Shown: one piece after another, positions 50,151 to 61,502 of the stretch | Layout of the letters: each line of letters begins with the position of its first letter | Position numbering within the stretch: position 1 is the stretch's first letter | Assembly: GCF_016545825.1 (NCBI RefSeq) | Contig: NC_052618.1 | Coordinates: forward strand, 1,924,461 to 1,988,460 | Direction: 5' to 3' | Origin: Eucalyptus grandis | Lineage: Eukaryota; Streptophyta; Magnoliopsida; Myrtales; Myrtaceae | Length of the DNA: 64,000 nt | Notes under the pieces: model-generated | Databases searched by the model: none | The model's input: the letters and a program-made list of their open reading frames with translations, nothing else | What the model was told of the DNA's origin: nothing | Position numbers and translations under genes: made by a program

Positions 50151-50567
50151 AACCATCAGACCAGCTGCGATCTCGTGATGATAATCAATCTACCGTGTCT
50201 CCACTTGGTCAGGCTGAAGAGCTAAATGTATAGATGTTCTTGAAATTTCAGCATGAATCAACGAGTAACGGATGCAAATCGCCAAATCCATATGACTGTG
50301 TGATATACACCTATGAGTCATATAGTCTTTCCTCAAAGGAATACTTTTGTGTTGGTTGTCATATTTACATGACATTACTCAAGAGTAATGTGTCGAACCA
50401 ATGCACTCCTCGACCTCCTGAGATTGCACACTGGAATCACTGATTTGCTCGCGAAACACAAAAGACTTCATGCGTCCCGTGGACTTTTTATGGTGTGACT
50501 TCGACCTGCTTTTACCTCTATTGTTAATGGACCCTCGATGTTGGTCTCTACCTCGCAACTTTCTTTA
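50151..50567. other. Spacer, no gene recognised
   Basis: Short weak similarity to 31065-31130 near 50215-50285 ('gaaatttcagcatgaatcaa'). The rest is unremarkable AT-rich DNA with no supported ORF. Confidence 0.4.
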
Positions 50568-51085
50568 TCATTCCTTAGAGAAGAAAGTGGACTTTATCTC
50601 TTCCCAAATAATCGTAATACATTCTTGTAGCAATGAATCAATAAAGTGCTCCCATGACTCTAGTAAAGAAGCTAAAAACCACACGCCATGTTCTTCAACA
50701 TCAAGTATCAAATCCATCTTGAGTTTATTAAACTCATCTAGATGGGATTTGATAAACATACCTTCAGTTCGTCGAAATTAAAACATCATCTTTAACATGT
50801 ATGAGTAATTATTCAAACCCTCCATTATATATTATGAGTGCTTGAAGTTTTACCTACCAAACCGCGGCATCCTTCTCCTCCGCCACATTTATTAACACGT
50901 CATCCGACAAATTCAACAAGGTTATATGCTTTGCTTTCTCCAATAGCATTATAATCAGCAACCCATCTTTGTCATCTCATGCCTTGGCCAAATATTGGGT
51001 TGTCAATAGCGCACACATCTTGACTCTCCACAACTAAAATTGTCCATTCCATTAAACTTCTCGATTTCAACTTCACAAAAGACAT
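50568..51085 (-). pseudogene. Ty1-copia gag relic (duplicon spacer)
   Basis: Broken minus-strand gag. In order from the N-terminal side, a fragment EIEKFNGMDNF lies near 51050. DDKDGLLIIMLLEKAKHITL continues as LNLSDDVLINVAEEKDAAVW at about 50976-50855. SHLDEFNKLKMDL followed by VEEHGVWFLASLLESWEHFI lies in 50759-50568. These match the copia gag pattern (KFNG start, SDDVL..VAEE..A..W, LDEFNKL..DL, SLP.SWE). Frames shift and stops occur between segments, so it is dead. No pol follows; the element is truncated on the left. Confidence 0.75.
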
Positions 51086-51480
51086 AATTATAATAGAAAA
51101 ATTTCTAGATAATAATCTGACAAGCAAAAGTCTCAAGTTTCAATTTAGAAATCAATACCAATTGTTGAAAGATGAACGTGGAAACTAATCAGGATCTAAC
51201 AAATTAAGTCAATGCAAAAATACTAAAGAAATAAACCAGAAACCATAAAGGACAAAAATAATTGATGTGATTTAGTTCAAATATTCGTATTTATATCTAA
51301 TAGAAGAGCCGTCAGCAAATAATCCCCTATAATTAGAGAATTTGAGTTATAACTGCTTACGTACTCAAATGTTTCCTACACCTTAAATTAAGTTCAAATC
51401 TAAAATATTTATAAATAAAAAAATTAATTTGGATATAAATTCACAGTATAAAATCCCCATCTTGTATTCAAGAGTTCCCC
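51086..51480 (-). mobile_element. Copia 5' LTR end and degenerate primer-binding site
   Basis: On the minus strand, sequence ending '...tttcaacaat' is followed by TGGTATTGATTTC, a decayed form of the initiator-Met PBS TGGTATCAGAGC, just upstream of the gag relic. The AT-rich stretch to about 51480 is therefore the probable remaining LTR. No partner LTR is present and the outer boundary is a guess. Confidence 0.5.
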
Positions 51481-51528
51481 CTTTTTCATGGAAGTGCTCT
51501 CTGTTCAGCTTTTCGGACGTCACTATGG

Positions 51529-52179
51529 GTGTATTTGGTAACCATTTTGCTCCGATGAACAATTTTTGATCAAAATGATTTTTTTTCTGATTCTGCTCCC
51601 CAGAACAATTTCTGAGCAAAAGAACACACTTGCTAACTATCCCAAATTTCTATTTTTGGGATATAAATGCATTTGGTAAAATTCTTAAATTTTTTGTTTC
51701 TTTTAATTTTTTAATACTTTTATTATATTTTTCTTCTTTTTTCCTTTTTTTTCTCTTTTTTCTTTTTCTTTTTCTCTTCTTCCTCCTTCTTCTTCGTAGC
51801 CAATCGCCTGCCACGGCGATGGTCGGCGACCTACTGGGCGACGTCCAGCGAACTCACTAGAGCCTCACCAGGCTAGGGCGAGGACGCCGGCCCTCGTCTG
51901 ACTGATCGTTGACCATGGCCAAGGCTAGCGACCGGCCAAAGGGAAGAAGAAGAAAGAGGAAGAGAAGAAGAAAAAAAAATAGAAGAAAACAAAAAAATAG
52001 GAATTGATTCTAGGAATTGTTCTCGAGAACAAGATGTAACTTTTTTCTACTTGTTGATTCTATTCCAAATCTATTCCCGGGAAAAAAAAACTATTTTTTT
52101 GTTCCCGAGAACAAAAATTTTACCAAATAGATTTCTATTCTTTTTTTGTTCCGAGGAATAAAAGAATAGAATCAAACAC
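51529..52179. mobile_element. TIR/MITE-like element with GC-rich core, at the duplicon B boundary
   Basis: Left end 'gtgtatttggtaac' and right end 'gtgtttgattct' on the opposite strand are short imperfect TIRs of the hAT-like GTGTTTGG kind. Pyrimidine-rich tract (51725-51795), GC-rich core (51796-51945), purine-rich tract (51946-51990), then AT-rich. No transposase. A 15-bp string 'cggacgtcactatgg' occurs just left (51514-51528) and again at 52209-52223. Confidence 0.5.
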
Positions 52180-53399
52180 TATTTATAGTAAAAATAAGCA
52201 TGCCCTTTCGGACGTCACTATGGCCCTATTTCTCTATGTGGCTTTGTTTTAAGGAAACCCTCTGGCGGCTTTTTCATGAGATGTGCGGCTAGGGAAAAGA
52301 ACTCAAAAACACAAAATTCTTCTTTGTACTTATTTTTTTACTCTATTTATCCTGGGTCCCATTTGCTTTCTTTTGTGCGGCTGAAAGCAAGTCCAGCAAA
52401 GAAGCTTTTTCTGAGCAGTCGTCCGCTACAAGTCTTCTTAGGATTAATAAATAATGCCACAGTAAAGATTCTTCAACACTAAAAATGGCTTCGATTAATA
52501 ATTCAATTCAAGTTTGGTTTAGCACCCGAGCTCAAACTTGAGATATTATTTAATAATATGAGATCAAAGGGCTTGACCAACACTTTATCCAAAAATATAA
52601 CAAAGTTCAAGGCCTCCCTATTTGATCTTGCCAAATATTGATGTAACTAATGTGGGCTCAGTCCAATTAATCTGATTAAGCTAAAAACCTCCCTCCCTTG
52701 AGTCTTTTAGCTCCACTTCGACGCAATTATATGGGCTCAATTAAAATGCTCTTAATATTTATATATAATTTAATTAATTTGTTTGCTTAGGGGTCATGAT
52801 AGATCATATATTATGTTGAAGTCCTCTTTACTCAAAAGTAAGAAGTCATCCCAATTATATTGGCTCAATCAAAGTGAGATTTATACAAGATTATCAATTT
52901 ATACATTTATCCATTCAAAGATTATTATATAATTGGGGATTTCTTTTTATTAGAAAACCTTAAAATTAAGAAGCCCTCTTTACTTTACTCTATAAATAGA
53001 TAGCAAGATCAGCCAACGTTAATTACATATTCATGTGATCGGTAAAGATGAATGTATGATTATCAAACCATCATTTGATGTCATTTCAAAAGGTTATGTT
53101 AAAAGCATAAGAAACAAAGTGACATTTTCTTATAGGTTTTAATGTGACTCAATCTTGTTAGACTAGAAAGTAAGTAACAACTTGAGGGGTGGATTTGCAA
53201 ATCTTCTAAAAAAATTACAAGTTTCTAAGCACATAGAACACATAAAATATGATTCATCCAATATCGCGCGTCTATTATAGTTAATCATAAGGCTTAAGAG
53301 GCACAAAAAATAATTCTTTTTAGGAGAATCCAATAGAAAAATTATAATCTTTTCATTTTTTTTCTACACGTTTAGTGTATTACAAAATAGGAATAGCTA

Positions 53400-53762
53400 T
53401 CAATAACCGGCCTCGAGAGGGGATACAAGATTGATAGCCACAACACAATTGTTCCATGTCTCATTGCTCCTCTTTTAGACATTAGATTTCTTCCCCCCAA
53501 TCGGCTTGTGGCTTGAGAGGATCAACTCCATGAATTGGCTATGGCAATTCTTCCCCACTTTCACGAGCTTGTGACAACATTCATCAATAGGTGCAGAGGT
53601 GTCACAAAGGACTACGATTTTAAAGAACCAAAACCCATAATCGTTAGTTATTCCCTTTGTGCAATCAGGGATTCCAACCATGGCGAAGGTAGTCCTAGGA
53701 AGCAATGCGTCGGTGATGACCAAAAAGATCATGAGAGCAAACAAGTTCTTAAGCGTTGCCAT
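53400..53762 (-). pseudogene. DD11-like type 2 paralogue with nonsense mutation
   Basis: Collinear with 29925-30287 (363 bp, no indel), but codon 96 (TAC, Tyr, in copy A) is TAA, ending the protein at 95 aa (...GGKKSNV). The remainder (KRSNETWNNC and on) is preserved after the stop, but C106 is lost. Also Tyr at 42 as in copy A, and a new Cys at 53 (LCDT for LGDT). Signal peptide, C34, C62, C63 and C73 remain. The single lesion implies recent inactivation, or a tolerated C-terminal truncation. Confidence 0.85.
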
Positions 53763-53844
53763 GATGGTCTTTTGGGGACAAAAGGGTTAGAAAATTGTCT
53801 GAGTGCATTGATTATTTGATGATGTATTCATGTAGAGATGATAA

Positions 53845-53853
53845 CTTATATAT
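53845..53853 (-). promoter_or_regulatory. TATA box of type 2 gene (duplicon B)
   Basis: ATATATAAG on the minus strand, 83 bp upstream of the ATG at 53762. Conserved despite the nonsense mutation in the gene. Confidence 0.6.
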
Positions 53854-54518
53854 CTTGAGGGAAGTAGTGCATAAAAAAATGGATTCATCTGTTATGATTC
53901 AGAAATTTATACAGGAAACATCTACAATTATTTCTCTTGCAATAAACTCTTCTCACTATAAGGATTGAGGCCCTTGTTATGTCACCTTCTTCGTTGTTCA
54001 ATCATTTGAATTAAAAAAGTAGTAATGAGTTGTTTAAAATAATTTTATGAAATTAAATTTGCTGAACTCGCACTAAACAAACTTAAAGCCGGTTCAATCA
54101 TCAAATGTGGGTTAGTGCGAATAAAACTAATTCACGAGAGAGTGAATAAAGCATGACTATTCCGCTGTATAGTAAAAGCAATAATGGCTTGAGACTTCCC
54201 AATCTCCAAGCTATTAAAGTTTATCTCACATTAGATAACGACCGGTTCCCATATGCGTTTATAGGGATCCATTGTACGCCGTTGACAGAAATAATCGACG
54301 GACGAACACAAAACATCGAGGTACAAGGAAACGAAGAACAATTCAGAATATGTTTTTCAACTAACGGACCAATTGAAATCTAGAGTGAAATCTGGAGATG
54401 AAAATCAATCTTCCGGGTCTGCACGCATGTCCTTTTGGTCAGGCTGTCATATTGGTTTTTTCAACTAACAGAACACTTGAAATCTGGTGGTGAAAATCAA
54501 TCTTCTGTGTCTCAACGT

Positions 54519-55576
54519 TTGTCCTTTTGGTCTGGCTAAGGAACTACATCTATAGGTGTTCTCCTTGAAATTTCAGCACGGATCACCGAGTAACGGATGC
54601 ATAATGTTAAAAAATATCTCGAGGAGTGAGTGAATAAAATTTAACTCAAATTAAACTATAATAAAGCATGAAGTTCATTTTTTAGATGCGCAACCAGCTA
54701 GTGCAGGATTTTAATTTTGGTAACTTGTGGACATGAAATATTCCCTGGAGAAGTGGAATCGGCTAAGGAAAATTAAAAGGAAAAAAAAAAGGGGGTTAAT
54801 ACCCTAAAAAACCCCAAACTAGTACACTTGTGATAAATTTACCCCAAACTATTTTTTTGACCATGAAAAACCCTAAATTAGTACACTTGTGACAAATTTA
54901 CCCCGACTAACCATAAAAAATCATAAACTAGTACATTTACGACAAATTTACCATAAACTAATTTATTCGACCGCAAAAAACCCCAAACTTCTAAATTTGT
55001 GACAAATATACCATCCGTTAAATAAGATTAATGCTACAAAAAAACACAAAAATTGTAAATTGTGACAATAATGCGTAAAATCCTAAATCGATATACTAGT
55101 CAATTGTCACGTGTAATTTAACTTAATAATTTGACAGTAAAATTTAATGAAAACTAACATAGGGTAAATTTGTCACAAGTGTACCAGTTTGGGTAAATTT
55201 GTCAAAGGTATACTAGTTTAGAGTTTTTGGTGGTCAAAAAAATAGTTTGGTGTAAATTTGTCATAAGTGTACCAATTTGGGGTTTTTCAGGTTAAATTTG
55301 TCAAAAGTTGTCCTTTTGGTCTAGCTGAGGAACTACATCTATAGGTGTTCTCCTTGAAATTTCAGCACGGATCACCGAGTAACGGATGCATAATGTTAAA
55401 AAATATCTTGAGGAGTCCGTGAACGAAATTTAACTCAAACTGAACTATAATAAAGCATGAAGTTCATTTTTTAGATGCGCAACCAGCTGGTGCAGGATTT
55501 TAATTTTGGTAACTTGTGGACATGAAATATTCCCCAGAGAAGTGGAATCGGCTAGGGAAAATTAAAAAAAAAAAAA
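54519..55576. repeat. 270-bp direct repeats flanking an inverted-repeat element
   Basis: 54519-54790 and 55308-55576 are near-identical ('ttgtccttttggtctggct' through the poly-A run), separated by the element at 54791-55306. Duplicon A has the segment once (31047-31320) and no element. The duplication is far too long for a transposase target duplication. Confidence 0.85.
54791..55306. mobile_element. Inverted-repeat (foldback-like) element
   Basis: The left arm has about four ~60-66 bp repeats of 'ccccaaactagtacacttgt' followed by 'gataaatttacccc'. The right arm carries the inverse ('taaatttgtcataagtgtac' then 'caatttggggttttt'). The middle is AT-rich with no ORF. Arms could fold into a long hairpin. 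It is the best-preserved relative of the degenerate elements at the tandem-unit edges. Confidence 0.7.
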
Positions 55577-56499
55577 TGTCTTGATTTCACTTGGCATGGA
55601 CTTCTCACATGTTCCAATCTTGGACCTTTTTTCCAAAAGCGGTGGTATATATATTCAGATCGTGGGATTTATGAAGAAGTGGTCGTTGAAGCGCCGTATG
55701 AGTGCTTGATAGTGGGTTTTCTCCGTGGATTTTGTTCATGGAATCACACCAAGATTTATGTGTTGAAGCTGATTGATAAGATTTGTTAATTCTTCTTTGA
55801 AATTAAGGGATTATTTCGTGAGAAATGATGAGTCTAAATATCATTGAAGTTATTAGGTGTAATTGAGAGCCGAAAAACACTAAGTACTTAAGTGACTCGA
55901 ATATGGTTATAATCTCCATTATAACGCTTGATTTGCAGTGATATTCGTTACTATTCTCTCCACGAACGTAAGTCACATTGACCAAATCACATAAATTCGG
56001 AGTTCAATTTATTTTCTCATTATGTCTGTTCTATTGGTCAATTGCTTGTTTCCACAACAATTGATATCAAAGCTAGGCTTGGTAGAGTTAAAGTGAATCG
56101 ATGGCCACTATTGACATCTTATTTTTAACTGACGCATCATATAAAATTAGAAATTTGAGATTAAGATTTTTGATTGTGATAGAGCCTGTTTTTCAACTAA
56201 AAAGTCGTTTAATACTTTGTCCAGCATTAGCACCACATTTTCCTTTCATTTTCACTTTTACCTGAAAATTCAAAACGTTGACTTTTAAGTTTACTTTTTA
56301 TCACTTGACCTGATTTTTTTTCTTTTATTTTTCGGGCTCGTAAAAATGATGTCCAATGTGGATAAACCACAATTTACCTGGTGGAGAATGGTCAAATCAG
56401 GGCCATTAAGATATCGAGAATAGACAAAAGAATTAAGCCTATGCCTTTCAACTTGCAAACCATATCTAAGATGGCTCGGTTTGTAACTACAACATTGTA

Positions 56500-56509
56500 T
56501 TTTGTTTTG

Positions 56510-56536
<27 letters not shown>
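56500..56536. repeat. (TTTTG)n microsatellite
   Basis: About seven TTTTG units followed by poly-T. Duplicon A has only a T run at the matching place (32264-32283), so the repeat expanded after the A/B duplication. Confidence 0.9.
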
Positions 56537-56540
<4 letters not shown>

Positions 56541-57489
56541 TTTTTATATATTCACCTCATTGAGGATAAAAATATTGGAGCTAACAATATAACTTAAAGG
56601 GAGGCGAATAGATTGTTTGAAAAACTCTAATAGTTGAATTAATAGGTAAGCCTTAATTTGAAAATAATCGAACTTATCAAGAGTATCTTCGTCGTCGAGG
56701 CAGCTAGACTTGAGCAGCAGTGTCGTCAAGGTTGACGACAGTGAGCTCGGCATAGTAGGCCTTGCAACTCGTCGACAAGTTGTCGTGGATGATGCGAGCA
56801 TGATGGCAGCGACGGCATGGGTCTCAGCCAAAGCTTGGCCAAGGGAACTCTCGTTCTCTCCTCTCTCCTTTCTCACGTATATCTCCTCATCTTGCCTTGT
56901 ATTGAATTGTGTGGCCTCCCCCCTTCCTTTGTCCGTAGTGAGATAGCTTTTATAGGTGAGAGGACCAGGGCTCTCAAAGAAAGAGCATAGACTTTCTTTC
57001 CAATTGTGAGCACTTTTCAAAACATTTTATTTTCTTCTTCACCCTTTTTCCTTTCTATTCATGCATGTTTAGAATATCCCTTTCCTTGTGTTGATACTTT
57101 TTTTAATATAGCCAAATATGTGCCTCACGCCGACCGATAACGTCTTAACGCACTTGCCTTTCATTTTTCTATTTTTATTTTCTATATATTGCAAGAATAT
57201 ATAGAAAATCAAGTGCCATATCATGGACTATTGAAAGAATAATACAAATCTTTTTTGAAAAATGTACTCATCTCCCAACTTGTCAAATTAAAGCTTGTCC
57301 GTCACCGATCCAATGCAAATGCGATAAAAAAATAAATACTCTTAATGCTATATGCTATGCAATCTAATTCTAATATTTTCTTAGAGGTTCAAAGGTAATC
57401 CCTGTTTTTTATGCAATAAATGAATTACAAGGTTGGCAACATTTATGTGTCAACAAATACTTCTTAATTCAAAGATAATAGCATTAAAT

Positions 57490-58523
57490 TCAGAAATATG
57501 AGATTTAAGAGAAGCACATTCAGCCATACGAATAATGATGAGTCGTTGTCTGAGCCTCAACCGATTGGTGAGGGATTTTTTTTAAAGAAAAAAAAACTCC
57601 TCAATTTATTCCTTAAACCTACAGCTATTTTCTAATCTAGGATGTCCTATAGAACTTCATTTGTGAGACACAATGAAATAGCAGATAGAGCTCTTTCATC
57701 TAATTTTTCACACGTTTCATCTTATGTGCCTTCCAATTTCTTCCTTTTTTCCAAACAGAGTCTTCTTCAAACCCTATTGCATAAGAATAGCCAACAAACA
57801 AACTTGCCATAGGTTGAAATTGCCGCTCCCATCAAACTTCTCGATATCAGATCACGTTGTTGAACTTTAAGTCATAACCAAAAGATCTAGAGAAAATAAA
57901 ATAAATAATAAAGGACCTAAGGCTCTGAAACTAGATTTGTTATGGTGAATGCGAAAACTATAACAAAATTGAAATTGAGAAGAATAGAGGAATGCCGGAT
58001 TTTATGTGGAAAGCCTTGTGGAAAAAAACCATGAGAAAAATAAAAATAAGCAAAATCCACTATAGAAATCAAAGATTACAAAAACTGGCTCTAAAATGTT
58101 TAGACTCTTTCTATCTCAAATTGTTATATATAGATAAGAATCAAATCTAAAGTAGGAAACCTCTTTTTATGAAACCTTCTCCAACTACGAAAACCATTCA
58201 ATCAAGAAATCTATTTAAAATACGAAATCTACTTGAAGTAGAAAGCTTTCCTTTTCGAGCTCAAACTTGAGACATATCTAATAACTATATATTAAACCAA
58301 AATATTAAATGAGATTACACAAACCTTGACTAACCTAAGATTTCGGGAAGATCTCCGCAAGGGCAAGGACGGCTAAGGGGCTAGACAATGACCTCGCGAA
58401 GTAGCGCAGGATGGTAGTAGTGGGGGTTGTTGAGACTAGAGTCGTGGTAGCTGGGTGTTCCAGGTGGCCCGCTGGCATTGCTGGACTAATGGTTGCCGAG
58501 GAGTCACCCGGAAGCTTGCAGAG
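57490..58523 (-). mobile_element. Insertion carrying a Ty1-copia gag/LTR relic
   Basis: Present only in duplicon B; in A the flanks meet near 34871. The minus strand at 57850-57730 reads DIEKFDGSGNFNLWQVCLLA then ILMQ-stop-GLKKTLFGKK, matching a copia gag N-terminus (KFDG.NF.LW...LA.L.Q.GL). Just upstream is TAGTTTCAGAGCCTTAGG, a decayed Met PBS (TGGTATCAGAGCC), then LTR-like sequence to about 58320. Possible target duplication 'attaaat' at both ends. The relic is stop-riddled and lacks pol. The GC-richer tail (58330-58510) is unassigned. Confidence 0.65.
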
Positions 58524-59104
58524 ATTAAATAAATTGATGACTTTTTGCGAGCACTAGAGTTGCTGGTCAGGCACCTGAAGGCTACAATGTTGTCGTGCAG
58601 AGGCGGTCGTAGACTGGTTTGGGTGTGCCTAGATCTGCTGGGAGTCGGTCACACAATGGTCTTGGCATGACATGGAAATTCTCTAGACTCAGGAACAGTG
58701 GCTCCTTCGGCGTGGGTGCAAGGACGGCAAGATGTTTTGGATTACAGCTAGGCTACCACAAATGACGTTTACTAAGACCTTGGGGAGTGACAGAAGTTTT
58801 ACTGAAGTGTCGGTGAGGAGTTGGGCGCAAGAAAGCACAACTTTCAAAAATCAACATAGCTAGACGTCGAGCGAGGTTTGCTTCACTGACGAGGATAGTG
58901 CTAGGGCGTAAAGTGTAGCAGTGAAATTCAACAATGCGACAACTGACAAATCGCAACGTTGGAGGGGTGAGACGTAATGATGCATGGAAGTGGGAGGTTT
59001 GATGGTCAATCTACCATGACTGCAAGAGCTTTAGGTCGCTGAGAACAAGGATAAAGACCAATAGGCGCAATGGTTATGGATTAATCTATTTGATAACGTC
59101 AATT
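58524..59104. other. Duplicated non-coding stretch (B), no gene recognised
   Basis: Matches 34872-35419. Open frames here differ from those in A by indels, so coding is not supported. Confidence 0.45.
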
Positions 59105-60120
59105 TCAGGTGGCAAAATGGGTCTTAAACCCATATATATGATCCATTTAAATCATAAATGGGTAATATATGGGTCACTTATTTTTTAAAGAAACCAATTG
59201 AATGGGTTTAAAAATTAAAGATTTAAGATAAATGGCTGTTAAATTGATTCGACTAAGAACCCATTTTCAACTAAAGCCTCAAAATATTTCTCTTCCCTCT
59301 TGAACTTTATAAAAATATCTTTTATAAAAATCAAAATTATAATTATTTTTATATTTCAATTTTCTTTCCTTTTTTCCTTTTCTTTTTCTTTCCTTTTCTT
59401 CCTTTCTTCTTCCTCCTTCTTTAGCCAGTGGCCAACACAACAACGGTTGGTGATCGACTAGGCAAGACTCAAGCTCACTGGCATCGAGCGAGCTTGAGCT
59501 AGCTGCATCTGGCAAGGTAGAGGCCTCACCAAATGTCGTCAAGGCTCGAGCTGGCTGGATCCTACGAGGCAAAGGCGTTGCCAAATGTCCACAAGGCTCG
59601 ACCTCACCCAACACCGGTGTGGCTCGAACCTCGCTGACGTCTAACGAGGCTTAAGCCTTAACGATCAAGCCACCGGGAGGCTCGCCCGTGTGGCGGCTGT
59701 TGATCGTCATCATGGCCGACGACCAGCTAAAGAAGAAGAAAGAGAAAAAGAGAAAAGAGAAAAAGAAAAATTATATTTTTAAAAATACAACCAATTAAAA
59801 AATATTTAAAAAATAAAAATAACTAAAAATTATATTTTGTAAATTAATTAAAAATTCGATTTTTAAAATCTATATTAAAATATATATATATATATTGTCC
59901 ATCAAATTTGAATTGCATAAAAGTATTTTAGCAATACCATTTAAAAAAAATCATAAGAAATAAGCTTTCATAGGTTTAGTTAAATTGGTCAGGTCAGGTA
60001 TGGGTCAAAAGTTTTACACTACGATAAATGGGTCATAAACAGGTTAAATGCATTAATTTGGGTCAGACCATTTATGACTTGACCCAAACCCTACCTGACC
60101 CATCCAGTTAACAGGTCTAA
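59105..60120. mobile_element. TIR element with GC-rich core (duplicon B copy)
   Basis: Same element as 35420-36424, with 'ggcaaaatgggtc' and 'gacctgttaac' (opposite strand) ends, pyrimidine tract, 'aggctcgagc'-type core and purine tract. Homologous position in both duplicons. Confidence 0.55.
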
Positions 60121-60127
60121 CATCAGT

Positions 60128-60720
60128 AGGGAACAATGTTCCCAAAAATAAAACTAGAATAGAATCAAAAAGTAGAAAAAAAGTTATTTCATTATTCCCG
60201 AGGAAAACTCTAGAATCAAGTCATTTTCTCTTCTTTCTCCCTCTTTTCTTTTCTTCTTTTTCTTTTCTTCATCTTCCTCCTTTAGTTGGTTGCTACGCTC
60301 GGCGATGGCCCACGACAAGGTCTTCTGGTCTTGGCTGGGCGAGGTCAACCTGGCCTTGGCTAGCAAGGCTCAACCTTGCCCATGTGAGGTTAGGTCTCAC
60401 TGATGGCTAGGCAAGGCTCCCTCAAGGTGAGGTTGCGAACTCTCGTCTAGCCGATCGCCGGCTATCGCAATGGCCCGCTAACAACTAGAGTAGGAAGAAG
60501 AAGAAAAGGAAAAAAAGCAACAAAAAAAATCTCATAAAATTATTTAAAAATTAAAAGAAAATTTTATGTCACAAAAAAATTTGAGAGTTGTACCAAATGC
60601 ATTCATGTTCTTTTTCTATTTCGGACCAAGGAACTAAAGCAAAAAAAAAAAACTAAAAGAAATTTTTTAAACAATAATTATATTTATGAACGAAATGATT
60701 ACCAAACAAATTCACGAATT
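60128..60720. mobile_element. Second MITE-like element with GC-rich core (duplicon B copy)
   Basis: Counterpart of 36430-37050, slightly shorter. The stretch with 'ggatcctcaaaaacttgtcc' in A is missing here. Boundaries approximate. Confidence 0.4.
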
Positions 60721-60928
60721 GATTCCAGAAGCCATGATCATCCCCTGGGAAGAAGACGTCCCCCTTTTATTGTGCAAAAATTTCCTTCAACATCCTAGAA
60801 TTTGATCTCATTCTTGATTTTCCCTCTTCAACTCTGATCATGTATCCTTGTTTCAGATCAAGCATAATTCATCTTAGAAATTCAAACATCTATAATGCAA
60901 AAGCACGTTATGTTAATGATACCTTTTA

Positions 60929-61356
60929 TTTAGGGTAAGTGTCCATCCCTAATTTTTAGGATTAATGCCACAAAAATTATCAAACAAGTACATCTATGAC
61001 AAAATTATCTCAAACTAATTTTTTAACCGCCATAATTCCAAACTAGTATTCCTATGACAAATTTCCCAAACTAATTTTCTGACCACAAAAAATCCCAACT
61101 CGATACATTTGTGATAAAATTTACTCTCAATTAGTTTATATTAAATTTATTAAAATCACGAAAAATCACAAAACCGATATCCTTGTAAAAAATGGAGGAT
61201 AAACCAAATACCCATCAACTACCACATATCATCCATCCAACTCAGGAATTTCATAAAAAAATTTATCGGAAACTAGCAAAAGATAAATTTGTCATAAGTA
61301 TACCAATTTAGGTTGACACAAGTGTACTCATTTAGGGTTTTTCGTGATATAAGCCC
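60929..61356. mobile_element. Degenerate inverted-repeat element, single-copy version (B)
   Basis: Full-length counterpart of the array unit-edge element, including the segment deleted at 37.3 kb. Lies downstream (3') of the type 1 gene. Confidence 0.55.
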
Positions 61357-61466
61357 TAATTTTTATGCAAATGATTACACTTGAAGCCAAAATTTAAGTA
61401 TCAACAATTGATAAATTAAACCTTTGATCAAATAATTTGGTTTTGGTTTGTTATATTTAGCGAACT

Positions 61467-61502
61467 TATTAATTAATTAATTAATTAATTAATTAATTAA
61501 TG
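61467..61502. repeat. (AATT)n microsatellite
   Basis: About eight 'taat'/'aatt' units, against five near 37735-37757 and three in each array unit (for example 165-177). A length-variable site across type 1 copies. Confidence 0.85.

Noticed and set aside
56544..57020. 158-codon minus-strand frame
   Set aside because: Longest unassigned frame, but its parts lie 1.7 kb apart in duplicon A and do not stay in frame there. Composition is non-genic and no domain was recognised.
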